Origin: Solenopsis invicta
Taxonomy: Eukaryota > Arthropoda > Insecta > Hymenoptera > Formicidae
Reading direction: 5' to 3'
Assembly (NCBI RefSeq): GCF_016802725.1
Contig: NC_052673.1
Location: 13,031,037 to 13,095,036 of the forward strand
Length of the DNA: 64,000 nucleotides
The notes under the pieces are model-generated. The model had not been told where the DNA came from. It worked only from the letters and a program-made list of their open reading frames with translations, and ran no database searches. This document shows, piece by piece, positions 13,003 to 25,200 of this stretch. The position numbers were made by a program, and so were the translations under genes. Every line of letters begins with the position of its first letter. Position 1 is the first letter of the stretch.

Positions 13003-13656
13003 CCGCTTATTTATTTCATGTTCTCCCTCTCGTTAAGTAAAACATTATTTTTAATCAGAAACTCTGAATTTTCTCTAAATTTCTCTCTCGCCATTTGCAT
13101 CGCGGATTTTATTAACAGTTTACAATTATATACAAATGTAACACCACGATGTTTACCGCTACCAAAATTGTTGCATCTCTCGGATAACCTACCGTTAAAG
13201 AAGTGGAAAACACAGAAGTGTAATACGTAATGCTCTCTCTGTACACCCCCATCTTCGCCTAGCCTGTTTAGCGAAATTTATTCTTGCGAGAGAGAAGCAA
13301 CGCTCGAGAAACGCACGTGACTCAAGATCCCGCGCGAAAACATCGCTGCAGAATTCTCGTGGAATCCACACGAGCGAATTTACTATTTTCACGATGCTGC
13401 CGGGCCGCCGTTTCTCCACTCGGCGTTTACCGTCCGCCAAAGCCACAAGAGAACCGCACACATATTCGCGCTGCTACTTAGACCGGCATTACACTGTCTG
13501 CGTGCCGGGTTCCATAAGGTTGGCAGATTATTGATGAAGCCGCGGCCGCGCGAAGCACCACGCACATCCTGCTCGCGAGGATACAGTTATGATTGCTGCA
13601 AGCAACGGTGGGGCATTATTAACGTGAGAAAACGTGGCTACTTTCTTCCCTCTGCT

Positions 13657-13698
<42 letters not shown>
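13657..13698. repeat. C-run plus (CT)n microsatellite
   Basis: Eight C residues run directly into a CT dinucleotide repeat of about 35 bases. The overlapping Ser/Leu-rich (and, on the other strand, Arg/Glu-rich) frames here are produced by the repeat. Confidence 0.95.
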
Positions 13699-13700
<2 letters not shown>

Positions 13701-14182
13701 GGCATCTCGATTGGCGCGAAGCTCGGTAATGGACATCACTTTGCACGTGGCACCGTCAGCGATATCAAGGATTCGATTCGAGATGACACACTTTACAAAA
13801 TAAAAAAAGAGAGGGGAAGCTGAGATTCATTACATATACCTATCTCAGTAAGGCGATGATTCTTTAAGCTCTGGCGATGCAAGGATTAAATCCGATATAT
13901 ACGACCAGATTTGCTAGCATTCGGATGCTAAGCTCCACGTTTGGATATTAAAACATATTTCTCTCAACTGAATTTACAATTGTTCGGAGAACGTTATGAA
14001 GAAAAATAAGAAAAAGTTAAAATACGGTATTAATAAAACTGAAATAAATTGTCATTCATATTGCAATATTTCAGTTCAATTGAAAATAAAATTATTTTAA
14101 ACGTTTGGCGTTTATTTTGGAAAGGTCACGAACATTGAATAAATAAATACATGCAATATATCTTGTTTTTATTATTCGCTAA

Positions 14183-14205
14183 AACACACACGCGCGCGCA
14201 CACAC
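14183..14205. repeat. (CA)n/(CG)n/(CA)n microsatellite
   Basis: CA repeat, then CG repeat, then CA repeat in 23 bases: the same compound design as at 11931-11972. Confidence 0.85.
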
Positions 14206-17200
14206 TTTAAAGTCTCTTCATTACGTGATTAATAATCGTTAGTTGCAAATGGTAGATTGCGTTTGAAACAAATTGCATAGCGCACTGAGTACAAATAGGC
14301 ACAGTGTTATCGTCGATATGCGGTATCATTAATAAGAGTCGCTACAACGAGGTTCAATACTATCATATCATTATAAGCTATCGTTAATAACATCCTGTAA
14401 TCGCCAAATGAATCTGCTGAAAGCAATCTACGTTGAAAAACTATGGCAAACGCATTGTTCTGAGGATGCCTTCTGTGATTTGCGTGGCCAATCGCGTAAT
14501 AAAATTAATTTCCGGTCAGGTGGTTGACGCGACGCGTCCATTTGTTTCCGGCCACGAACAGCCTTGAGTATCAGCGACGACAACGTGGGACCCCGTCGAT
14601 GAACCGGTAGAGGACAGCGGGGCCGCATTCCATCGGCTCGAGATTTATTTGTCGAATAAATGTTGAGAAGGTATTTTTAATGGCCGACAATAGTGGCCTG
14701 ATAGTGATCTGAAAAACGTATTATCGTTGGACGTCGTATATAATCCCGGAGGCATCGACGCAGCCAACAAAACGGACACACATCTGTCCCCCTTTTCCTC
14801 ACCCGTTCTCTGCCTGACCTCAACAGAATCTCACCTCACCTCCCCCCCCCCCTCTCTTACTCTCTTCCCAAATCTTTCTTCCTCCTTTTCTCTATCACAT
14901 CTCTTTCTCACTTATCGACTCCGAGGGCGACTTTACACATCTCATTCTTGATGATTATTCAAATTGGATGCGTCGAGGAAATTTTTATTTAGATGTGTCA
15001 TCGGGAATAAATCATTTCGTGTTCTGTCCGATGATGCTCTTTTCCTGATTTCGTAATCGATGTAATGCGACTGAGGTAGTAATAAGACCCTCATTTTGTA
15101 TTGCATATTGATTATAACATTAATTTAAACAATGCAATTTTTTTTAAATATGTTCTATTACCCATTTATGAGACATCTTTAAGAGATTATAGTAAATTAA
15201 TAAATATGAAAAATTGAACTGATACTTGCCAATGAAAAGTCGCAGAAAATTGTTGGAACATTTTGCATATCTCGTTTCCACACGCGTTTCTGAAATATAT
15301 TTTATTCGTTCCACTTTGCATAATCATTGGGAATCATTGAGATACGTGCAAACGAGCAAAGATGAAGCATGAAATGTCTTTACACGTTTCTGTGGAAATA
15401 CCATTTCCATGATTCGCTTTTCTTTCACTTCGAAAGACTCATTCGGGATGATCACCAAGAGTGAATCGTGTAAATTTGCCTTAAGAGAGAATCTTTCAAG
15501 CTCTTCTCGTACCGCGATCTTTACTTGTTCTCGCTCACGCGATCCACGTTTATTCTATCTATGTCTCTTTTTCTCTTCGTTCTTCTTTGCCGGCACTCAC
15601 ACCCGCCTTTCTCCTTGTCTCTTTCTTTCCGTTGCCTGTTGAGTAACGGCGACGCGCGTCGCCAAGTAAAGTCTTTGAAGTCGATTCTTTTGTAAATCGA
15701 CGTTATTATTGTAATTGAATACTTGTCTCCCAGAGGGATATATCCTTTTGGTTCGCGTACTTACAACGCGAAGATATCAAATCGGATCTAACGCTGTAAA
15801 GCGGAATCGGTAGCCGAATGAAATTTCACGCAATTTACGTTTAATTTCTACTTCAGCAAATAGTTTCACATAATTGTTCTATAAAAATAAATACGATATT
15901 TAACATACAAAAATATTCTAATTATTAATTAGAATATTTCTTTTCTATTTCATATCGAATGGCGAATGTCGTGTAGGACGATTTTAAGAGCAGAACCTTT
16001 ATTCGTTCATCCTAATTATGCAGCCAGAAGGAGATTCAACTGGATATGATTTGTAGCTTGCGAAACACGCGTTTCTAATGATAAACAAACTCAAATAATG
16101 ATATTAATTATCCGATACGCAGGAGATTCTTAAAAATGTGTAAAGTAGAGCGGTGACGTTTTACGTTTATGGTAATTTCTGAATTTTAGTTAACGAGAGT
16201 TTTTAGTTTAATTAAGGGATAATCAGACCCCGTGAATTATGGGGTCTCGCGCCATTCGGAATGGATTGATCAAATAATATATGATGATAAATAATTTGGA
16301 ATTTGTATCAAAAACCGCAGTTACAAAGAAACACAAACATTGCGTACTGATTTTTACTAAAAAGCCGCCTATAACAGATTTATATAAAAAAATATAAATT
16401 TGCGATAAATACAAAATAAATATTCAAATTGAACAAACATAAGTAAAATAAAAATAACACGTATACTCGTATGTGTGCACGTATAATATATATGCTATTA
16501 TAAATAAAAATATAGTAATAAAGTAAAAGCACAATTTCATTGATTCAGAGACATTATTTCAAAAATGTTCGGAAAGAAAAATTTACGATTAAATGAAGAA
16601 GAAAAAAATAACAGAAAATTTATCATCATTTTGTAATTAAATATGTCTGAAGATTGCGGAAGCCAGGATTTATTCGATATTATATTTTAAGCGTGAAATT
16701 GCGTGAAATTAAAAATGAGAAGATAAATGAGAAAATAATAAGATACGCCAACGAATTTTTGTCAAGTGCATTTTGCGTTATCAAAATTTTCTTGTACATT
16801 CAATTAACTTCATCGTTATCTCTGATTTCCGTCCTAACGCGCGTATAATCTGCGATGCCGCTAACTATCTCTCTCTGTCCTTCCCTCCTCTATCCCCTTT
16901 CTTCTCTCTCTTCCTCAAACAAACCGGAACTAAGCTTACAAGCGCATTAGCGTACATACAGAACGCGCGTCTTGCTCGAAAGTTAGAAATATCCGTTTTC
17001 CCGGCAAGCGGAGGGCGAACCTAGACGCAGTTATGGGATAGCGTCGCACAGAAGCTGCATTTAATTGGATGACTTCCAGGCGCCGCCGCCTGGATATTAG
17101 GGACAGCAAGATCCCGGAACGGAGAAGAGTCGACCCGTCAGGGTCGTGTATCGACTAATGTCGCTTTAACATTGTACCGAATTATCAGTTACCGTGCCAG

Positions 17201-18033
17201 ACCGACCGGATTAATTAAGCTAATTATTGTTTGCGCTTGGGTGCGCGCAAACCGAGCCGTTTCGCACGGCTGCAAATGCGTTTCGAAGGCGTACGCGCAA
17301 GATCCGCGATTATTGCACGGGTGGACGGCTCGCGCGCGACGAACACCACCGAGAAATGTGCCTGCAAATTTCCGACCGGAGCTGTTAATGTTCGAGAAAC
17401 AAAAACCCTCGATAAATCCGATTTCCTCGCGAATTTCCAGAGACAAAAGTCATCTAATTCCATACTTTTTTCGCTACGAGACTAATTGAATATAACTGGA
17501 ATTGTTTTAGTGAATCTTATAAATGAATGAATTTAAATGAAAACAGTAAATTTAACGTGTAATCCGTTGATTATTGATCATGAGAGAAAAAGGCGCATAA
17601 TTTGAATTAATAACAGATTTTGTTAAAAAAAAAAAATTACCTCTCCGTTATCGGAATAGTTTAAAAAATTAAATCAGACCAATGCTTACTTAAATATACA
17701 TTACATTTATATTTAAGTAACTTGTAAATAAAACGTAAATTAAAATACAGTCTATAATAATCAGTGCCCCATTTGAATCATTATTTTTTCATCTTATTAA
17801 TAATGGAAAATAGTATCAGATTTATTTAGGATGCAAAATATTGTAAATCAAGAATACTTGGAATAAACTGTTATCACGAGTTTATTTATTTATATATATA
17901 TTTACGGTACAGCACAATACCAACGCGGATTCTTATTATGATTTTCTCGCGCTGAGCCAGTGCTCGCTTTTTAAAATTTACACGTATATGTGCACACGTT
18001 TAAATATGTTTATTTCTAATTTTGTAAAAGCTG

Positions 18034-18140
18034 AAATTCGCATTATTATATTAATATTATATTAATAAAAAAATTCGCATTATTATGTTAATATTATATA
18101 AATAAAAAATTCGCATTATTACATTAATAAAAAGTATTAA
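18034..18140 (+). repeat. Three-copy tandem repeat, ~37-bp unit
   Basis: Copies begin at 18034, 18071 and 18107, each with AAATTCGCATTATTA followed by an A/T tail that differs slightly between copies. The third copy is shortened. This is a short AT-rich minisatellite lying immediately upstream of the long open frame at 18158. Confidence 0.9.
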
Positions 18141-18157
18141 TAGATTCTATATTCTGA

Positions 18158-18889
18158 TTGATGTCGATGCTCTATTATCTATCCAAACTTGCACATTTCA
18201 CTCGCATTCTTCGACGAGTGCAACGTAGGCTCATTATCACGCCGCTATTTATTAGGTCGATGTTGTTTTTCTTGTTATCTCGGCTGTCGTTGTCGTTATT
18301 GTATGACGTCGGTACGAAGATGCCAAAGTACACTAGCATTGGAGCAAAAATTGATGCGATACGCGTCGAGTGTACTAGATTCGATACGAGTAAATTTCAC
18401 GCTCACATTCTTTCCAAGTTACGTGTTAAGGGTTACGCGCGGAGAGGCGTCGAAGAAACGTCGAGACTGACAGCATGGATATCCACGCCTGAGTGCATAC
18501 GTCCTCTGCTAAATGCGATCTTTTATCGAGGCTACATTTTCTTGGCGACATTCGATATAGATATTTCACGGTGTTTGTTAACTTTGTCTGCAAATGAGAT
18601 TGTTTACATCAACGAGTTTATTTTCGTGTCTTTCTCGTGTTTCGCTGTTCCACAGAAAATATTGCAGAGATGTCAGAGACAATTGCTCATTGAAAATGCT
18701 TTCATAGTGAAAAACTTTTATGTATACTTTCTCTCTTTTAAATACTTTTTTCATTTCTTTTTTTCGAAAAAGAAGTCCTCGGATTATTATTTACAGACGT
18801 CTTTTTATCACGAGAATTACATGGTTTTATTTTCGTACTTTTTACGGCCAATAAATTTTTCGACTCTCAAACATTTCCGTAAGTTCTGA
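18158..18889 (+). CDS. Unrecognised 243-codon open frame, low confidence
   Basis: An uninterrupted + strand frame from ATG at 18158 to TGA at 18889. I do not recognise the product. The N-terminal third has a hydrophobic stretch rich in Leu and Phe (about residues 28-47), the middle is mixed and charged, and the C-terminal third is Phe/Tyr-rich with a lysine cluster. There is no zinc finger, homeodomain, signal-peptide pattern or catalytic motif. Such a length is unexpected by chance in this composition, but the strand is T-rich and T-rich strands have few stops. No convincing promoter or splice context is visible. It could be an exon or relic of a membrane protein, or a chance frame. Confidence 0.15.
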   Translation: MMSMLYYLSKLAHFTRILRRVQRRLIITPLFIRSMLFFLLSRLSLSLLYDVGTKMPKYTSIGAKIDAIRVECTRFDTSKFHAHILSKLRVKGYARRGVEETSRLTAWISTPECIRPLLNAIFYRGYIFLATFDIDISRCLLTLSANEIVYINEFIFVSFSCFAVPQKILQRCQRQLLIENAFIVKNFYVYFLSFKYFFHFFFSKKKSSDYYLQTSFYHENYMVLFSYFLRPINFSTLKHFRKF

Positions 18890-20720
18890 TCACTGTATCT
18901 GTAATGACTGGTGTTTCGAACGGTTGTTGAACTGCTAATCATGGAACCTAACAACATAGCGCAACTAATTGCATATTGATCGTAACATCGACGTATTACG
19001 TAGATAATTGCGTAATCGGCTTGCGTGCACCTCGCCGTTTAACGCGTTAAGCAGATCGACGCAGTTAGATATTTTGCGATGTGCGTCGCCGTCCGCGAAA
19101 TTTGCTTGCACGCGTTGTGCATCTGCCATAAGTGCCGCACGTTGCCGCAATGTCGAATCGCGCGTCCCGCATTTCAGAATTACGAAAGAGCCGATGAGAC
19201 CGTTAATTTCCCAGACATATTATTTCGACAAACATTCCTCGGTGCGCTTTAACCGGTGCGGCGCGGCGTCGGTTTATTTTTACACAGAGCGTAATGAATT
19301 CCGGTTCGACGATTTTGCCGTTTTATAAGCTATATTTGCCGAGGTAAAACATTTAATCGCGACGAATTAACTTACTGCGCGGAATTAAATTATTCCGGCA
19401 CGCCTGGGTTTTTAAATCCGCCCAACTGCGCTCATTTTATCACGATAATTTGCACGCGTCTTTTTTTTGGCCAAAAAATACACGTATCAATATTTATCTT
19501 GTATTGTACATGTAGAACAAGTCTCAAAATATATAATAATATGTAATAATTATATATAATAATCAGCGAAAATTAAATCCAAATAAATATAAATAATTAT
19601 AATGGTAACAAATATCGCATTTATATATTAAAAATAACAAAAGTATTCGTGAGACTTTAAATACAAAAATGGATAAATAATTTTACAAATTACATCTCTT
19701 TTTTCGGAAAAAAAAATACAAAAGAATAAATACGAATAAACTTGTGTCTATGACATTATATTTTTGTCACAATGTAGCTAATATTTTAAGAATATAGAGT
19801 TCATAAATTTTGCTTCTAATTAATTTTTATAACTGTGATTGAAGTGATGATACTTTCTTAAGTGCGACGTATCTACGGCTAACACGAAATCAGTGTTTAC
19901 GAGCGCAGGCGACGATTCGACGGGCGAAAGAGAATGCCGATTAATCTTGTCGCCGCTCTTAGCTTCTCCTCTTCCGCCGCGAGCATAATCCACGACGTTG
20001 CTTCAAGTTCCACGGAGAAACCATAGATCCTGTCTCTTGCCGCTCTGCATCTACCTTACCCTCAGTTCCTCTCACCTTGTTCGAAACAAGGCGGACTTAC
20101 ACGCGTATTTATGTATAGCCTGTGTCTTATAGCCGAAAGCCTGACGTACAAATTTCGGCCTCTTCTGAGCGAAAACGTCAGCGGCAGATAAATTTCTCAC
20201 AAAAATTGAAAAGCGCAAAACAAGAATCCGGTGTCATCGTTCTCAGTGATCTTTTAAACGCGGATGGAACGATGTTACTGCATGAAACTCATTTTGATGA
20301 GTTCTTTTCTCCGTATTCGTTTACTTAAAAATAATATTTTATCGGGCAAATTGTAAGAAAAATGAGTTTAAAATTACGTTAAACTGAAAGAAAGCGTACT
20401 CCTTTCTTGTAAATTAAAAAATCTCAGAAAATTGCACAAGCTCAATTTTTACTCTTAGAGTGACATTTCACTCTACGAGATTTAAAGAGTAATAAAACTA
20501 ACAAAGAAGACTTTGTAATCAATTCCATCTGTCACGTTAAAATGGGAAAAATTGTAATCTTTTACTGTGATGTTATTATCATACGGAGTAGACGCTTGCT
20601 TTAATATTGGAGCAAAAGCTGGATTTATACGGCCCGTCAATATCGTCTGCAATTTCCTCGGACGATTAAGAGCGCATCACGTAGTATCTAGAAATTATCG
20701 CGGCGCGACGTCGCCTCGTA
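18890..20720. other. Non-coding block
   Basis: No supportable gene. A CpG-rich stretch covers about 19010-19470 and a second about 19860-20080; 19470-19860 and 20330-20560 are AT-rich. Overlapping frames near 19008-19328 (+) and 18965-19150 (-) share the same GC-rich bases and look like chance. A 68-codon frame at 20122-20328 is not recognised. Confidence 0.55.
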
Positions 20721-20724
20721 CACG

Positions 20725-20855
20725 GTTGCAATCTCTGGGATGTAACTGCGCGCATATACGCGTCGTGCACAGTATAGTAATCGGATCATAATGTAATCTG
20801 CGACTGGATAACGGATATATCGCTCGTTCGCGTGCTAAGGAACCGTGTAATCGAG
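20725..20855 (+). repeat. Diverged duplicated element, copy 1
   Basis: This segment is repeated with divergence about 0.9 kb downstream in the same orientation. The best-conserved core (20762-20810) shares GTATAGTAATCGG and TCATAATG with its partner at 21646-21696. There are about five substitutions and a two-base gap across roughly 49 positions. Similarity extends more weakly on both sides, for example GTAATC-like words upstream and a CGTGTAA word downstream. No reading frame is preserved, so it is probably a regulatory or structural element. Confidence 0.65.
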
Positions 20856-21614
20856 CCGATCAATAAGAGGGACGGGGAATATTCAGAATTTCGAATTCTC
20901 AAAGACTCCGAGATAAGATCCAACAACGACGGTGAATAAAGATCTGGGAAACTAAAAAAAAAATGATCAAATGCGATGACTTATAGTTCCACTAGATAAT
21001 CCTATCACGTAGATGCCAGAAATTCCTAGGATGTTGAAGGTTTCGATTTTTATGAGTACGGTATTGAAATCTTCAAATTTTTCTAAGAGCCTCTCAAACT
21101 CTTAAAGACTCAAAGACTTTAATGATCAAAGGATCTTAAACATTTTAGGATGTCCAGTAAAATACAATATAATTTCATAAAAATTCTATTTTCGAAAAAA
21201 GGTTTCAAGGATATCAATTTGCTCATGTTGTAGCCTCTGAAAATGCAATAACCTGAAATTGAAATATCAAGACAATTAAAAATCTAATATATATTTTCTC
21301 TCCTCAGTTGTGCTCTTGAAGCTTCCACAAATATTTTCAAGAACGCTAAGAGATTTACAGGTATTTTCAAATATATATTTCACGTTAATGTAAAAGCGTG
21401 CAAACATAGAAAGATGTTCTTTTCTTGTTTTGTAACATCAAAGGAGTTACAGTTTCATTAATATGTCTGACTTATTGATTATGATTCTAAAATATAAATT
21501 AAAAATATAGATATTCAACGTTACGTGCATCTAAAAATTGTAAAAATGTGATTAGTAACTTAGACGCGGTGGCTCGTTGCAGTTTATCGACGACTTTACA
21601 TCATTCCATGCGCA
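20856..21614. other. Spacer between the two duplicated elements
   Basis: AT-rich sequence with no supportable gene. It has many AAG/CTT words and several short direct repeats such as CTCAAA..CTTAAAGACT near 21091-21120. I see no third copy of the flanking element here. Confidence 0.5.
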
Positions 21615-21735
21615 ATTACAATTTCTAATATGTAACAACGCGGGCGTCGTGCTCGGTATAGTAATCGGGTCATAATGCAATCCGCGCCGATGGATACAGT
21701 CGATGACCGCTCACGTACTCCGGAATCGTGTAACT
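21615..21735 (+). repeat. Diverged duplicated element, copy 2
   Basis: Partner of the element at 20725-20855. The core at 21646-21696 keeps the order GTCGTGC, GTATAGTAATCGG, TCATAATG, AATC, GCG, TGGATA seen in copy 1. After the core, both copies carry a shared GTGTAA word about 35-45 bases downstream. The two overlapping open frames across it (one per strand) do not correspond to frames in copy 1. Confidence 0.65.
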
Positions 21736-21988
21736 TTATTGGAAGACGACGAGGGACTTCCGTCTGGTTATCTCTTCGAGCCGACATGGCCGTCGACGGA
21801 TCCTGAAGGGACACGGACAGGGTGCAAGGGGTTGGCTCTAATAGCCCTTAAGTTGGATGAAGTTGGCCATTGTACGAGCCGTCTGGGCGTACGTGATCAG
21901 TTTTACCCTTGGATAATCGCACTAGCGGAGACTCGATCTCCCTATCGTCGTTCTTCGTCTTAAAGAACGAGGGACGCCATATTGGTAG

Positions 21989-22046
21989 AACTTGCGTGGA
22001 AAGATAAGAAATGTTTACAATTCTTATCTTTCCACGCCGGCAAGTT
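21989..22046 (+). other. Strong 22-bp stem-loop, pre-miRNA-like
   Basis: The arms at 21995-22010 and 22021-22036 are exact 16-bp reverse complements around a ten-base loop. The stem resumes for six more base pairs (AACTTG with CAAGTT) after a four-base CCGG bulge at 22037-22040. The total of 58 nt is near the lower limit for an insect microRNA precursor. The arms are not simple sequence. I recognise no known mature miRNA. It could also be a cruciform or a remnant of a short inverted-repeat element. Confidence 0.35.
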
Positions 22047-22059
22047 TCCTGCACTTATA

Positions 22060-25000
22060 AAATGATAAAAATGCGAATGTTTAATGTAAGAAAAATATTC
22101 GAAAATTATATATGCCCTCAACAAGTCTAAAATTAATATACAAGCAGTTATTATCTCTGTGTAACTTCACGCTGTTTTTTTTTACAAAAATTAATTGTAA
22201 AATTGGTTAGATTGTAACTGCCTTTGATTTGGAAATTTATTTACAGTGAAGAATACTTATTGGGAAAAGAATTGATTTTACCTCAGATTCTGCCGAACTT
22301 AAAATAATTTAGCAATACCTATAAGTGAACATAAAATTAGTCGATAAAAAAAAGAATTTTAGCAGCTAGCTTATTGTAAAGGTGACACGTTGACTACCAA
22401 AGATGCCATAAATGGAATCTGGGTTATCTGAAAAATATGATATCTTGACTTCTACCCTTTGCATACCGCATAAATAATTCGAAAAGAAATAAATCCTCTG
22501 TCATTCGACAACGGCGCTGCAACGCCTGAAGATCAATCCTCGTAGCGGTAATCCGCACGCGCTACCTACAAATTACTCAAATAGCGACTCGACAACGACA
22601 CAACGGTGTACGCGCCGCTGACTCAACAGCACAATCATCATTGCGTGATCGTCGATGTCCGGCGCGACGCGATTACACGCGTTTTACAATGGCGGAAGTC
22701 GCGGAGGTGCGAAGGGCGCGAAGGACGGAGCGGTAGGAGGCAGTACGTTACGCGAAGAAGCATGCGTTAATGATTTCGGCAGGTTTGTACACACCGGCGA
22801 CGTACAATGTAAGGACCGCGTTCACAAAGGAACGTTAAATTCACCGGCGACGATGACCTCGCTGCCAGTCATTGTCGATAATGACCGTTTCTCCTTCCAT
22901 GCGTCCTTCCTTCGCGCGCTCCTTCCTTCCTTTCTTCCTTTCCCTACAACCACTTGGGTTCCCACTGCTCCTCTTCTTTCTTTCTATTTCCACCTTTTCG
23001 TGTAAGTCCGATACACCGTATTCTTTCGTTCCGAATATTACATTTTAGTAAACATTCCTTATCCAGATTTCTGCTTCGTACGTTGATTGCTCATTAACGA
23101 ACGTTGACATTTTGACTTTTATTACAAACCGATTTTTTTATTTTCTTATTCATTAGCTCGTGCCTATTTATTTACGTTACTTTTCTTTGTACGTCACCGC
23201 TTTGCCGTACATTTCCTTCACATACTTGTCAAGACAAACGCTTCCCTCTTTTTCCTTCTCCTCATTTCTTTTTTTTTCCTTTTTTTTCATTTCATCGTCG
23301 TTTCTTCTTTCTTTCCTTTTTCTCGGCGCATTCTTTTTTCGCGAGAGAACGCACACGCGTGCCTTAATGACGCATACTAACCCGCACGCGTCTCTTAATA
23401 ACCAGCGTCATTAGTGCATGCAGTAATGACGCGCCGCCGCGAGGAGGCGAAATTTTTGGGCGCGGCGACGCGGACGCTTCGACAATTCCACCCGTCATTT
23501 TCGACCTGCTCGCGTGGGCACGTCATTAGCGCTTCTTTTATGAACACATCCTTTGTCGTACTTTCTAACGCGACAATATAAGGATGAATAGTACCAAATG
23601 GATTGATTTATCTCTTCAGTATCTGATTAATTATGTAAAGCCAGGAAACAGCCGTTCCTCTCTTTCTCTCTCTTTTTACTATCTTAAGTAAAGATACTTT
23701 TTTAAGAAATACTTCTTTCGCCATTGCTTATTAAACCTATTGCATGATGCAAAATTTTATTCAATTCATATTTATTAAAAAAATTTTTAATTGAAGATGC
23801 ATAATGAGATTTTATTTTCTCTCTGTAGTCCCATTTAATTTTTCAAAAGTCATTTTTCATTCTTGATTATCTGTTATTTAAAAATTACTGTTACGTTTTG
23901 ACGAGAAAATTAATTTCAAATTGATCAAGGAAATCATAGATAAAAACGTAGCTTATGGTAGATCTGAGCTAAGTCTGTATAATCAAAACCTTTTTTTTTT
24001 TAGATGTAACTCTACTTTATAATGTCTAATTTGCAATGCAAAAGAGAGAAGTCTCTAAACTCCTATAATAATAAGTTACAAAATAATCTCTTTAAAAATA
24101 TTACTTTATTACAGATTTTTTGGGGGGCATCTTGGGTGGTACGAGTTGGTTACATTTAAATGCCAGTTTCGCAAGAGACTAATTTCTAACGTCGTTACAG
24201 GATATTAATCATCATCGTGCCTTTCCAACTAGTCTCTTTAAAGTTCGACGTAGCCGACGTTGCATCATTACGTTACATCACCGCCAGGTAACTCGAAAGG
24301 ACCGAAGGATCGCAGTAGGAACCGACTAACGGCTGCTGTCCGATCGGCGTAATTACAATGATAATACCCGATCATTGAACACGATGGGCACCGCGACAGC
24401 CCGCATCGCAGTCATCCATTTTTCGAAATAACGGGTCATGACTTTTTATGCCGAGGAACCGCAAGTGTAGCTCGTTGTAGAAGCCAAAGTTAACAACGGA
24501 ATCAATGTTTTGAATAAACTGCCGACAGCTCTGCACAGCGATTTGTATCACGATCAACTTGCTATTAAACTATTACTTTGTACATGAATATAATGTATAA
24601 TTAAAATAAAATAAAAACTATTCAGAATATTTTTTGAATTACTAAAATCCCTTATAAAATCTAATTATAATTGCAATTTAGAGGACATACACAATCACGC
24701 ATGGAAAGTTATAAAATTATTTTCTCCCTCAATTTTATACAATAATATACATAATTTTTTCAGACTTCGTGATTCACGTTTTATTTTTAATATTTTTACT
24801 CCGAATTGATTTTGACATGCCTTTGATATTAAATGTGTTCGAGATATCTTGCCGAGGCCGTTCCCATCGAGGAGCACATGTAGTAAATCGCGATTCGTGC
24901 GGTTTAGCGAACACGTGAGAGTCTCGTGGCACGTTTCAGATCACCGCCACGCTCGAACCGACGACCTTTCATCGCGGAACGTTTTGCGCGATCGCAATTG

Positions 25001-25200
25001 CGATCCAGCGCGGTGCGGCGCAAAAATTGGTGTAGCCGGTATATAATTGATAATTGATAGATACCAGAGTGTAGTAGATTAGCTGGTCCGCCAGTTTCCA
25101 AGGCGATCGATATCCGGTATACAGGACGGGTGAGAGAAGCTGACAAGGACAACGAACGTATATTCCTATGTGACTCTCCAACTAAATATAATTATATTAT
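22060..25200. other. Non-coding block with island cluster
   Basis: No supportable gene. CpG-rich islands lie at 22500-22900 and 23340-23540, and moderately GC-rich sequence at 24240-24560 and 24840-25150. Pyrimidine-rich CTTC tracts fill 22900-22990 and 23230-23340. A six-G run followed by further G pairs is at 24121-24140. GATCGCAATTGCGATC at 24990-25005 is an exact palindrome. The 116-codon frame at 22655-23005 is built from the GC island plus the CTTC tract and is not recognised. Confidence 0.55.
23365..23528. promoter_or_regulatory. Cluster of TAATGACGC-type motifs
   Basis: TAATGACGC occurs at 23365-23373 and 23424-23432, its reverse complement at 23405-23413, and a one-mismatch reverse copy at 23520-23528. 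Four near-identical nonamers in about 165 bases, in both orientations, look like a homotypic transcription-factor site cluster. The word joins a homeodomain-like TAAT to a CRE-type TGACG half site; any factor assignment is inference. Confidence 0.35.

Larger units (their letters stand above)
10901..13800. other. Non-coding block with microsatellites and islands
   Basis: No supportable gene. Moderately GC-rich sequence at 10910-11280 carries two overlapping + strand frames of 73 and 83 codons, neither recognised. It abuts a pure TA microsatellite. CpG-rich islands follow at 11560-11720, 12340-12560 and 13240-13560. A pyrimidine-rich stretch (12720-12800) and a C-run plus CT repeat (13657-13698) are strand-biased simple sequence. 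Confidence 0.55.
13801..18157. other. Non-coding block, AT-rich with scattered islands
   Basis: No supportable gene. CpG-rich patches lie at 14420-14640 and 17030-17480; the latter has overlapping frames on both strands, as expected from stop-poor GC-rich sequence. An 11-base C run lies at 14842-14852. Small inverted repeats occur at 15911-15939 (13 bp arms, AAATATTCTAATT), at 16225-16247 (arms AGACCCC/GGGGTCT, nine-base loop) and at about 17684-17718 (13 bp arms). None is flanked by anything I recognise. Confidence 0.55.

Noticed and set aside
15071..15081. TGAGGTAGTAA resembles the start of let-7
   Set aside because: Only the first ten bases match the mature let-7 family; the following bases differ and I see no complementary arm nearby.
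16225..16247. GC hairpin followed by no T-run, terminator-like
   Set aside because: Intrinsic terminators of this kind are a bacterial feature, and the composition here is eukaryotic; it is only a small inverted repeat.
20122..20328. 68-codon + frame with Ser/Lys/Arg-rich start
   Set aside because: Not recognised, short, and no promoter or splice evidence.
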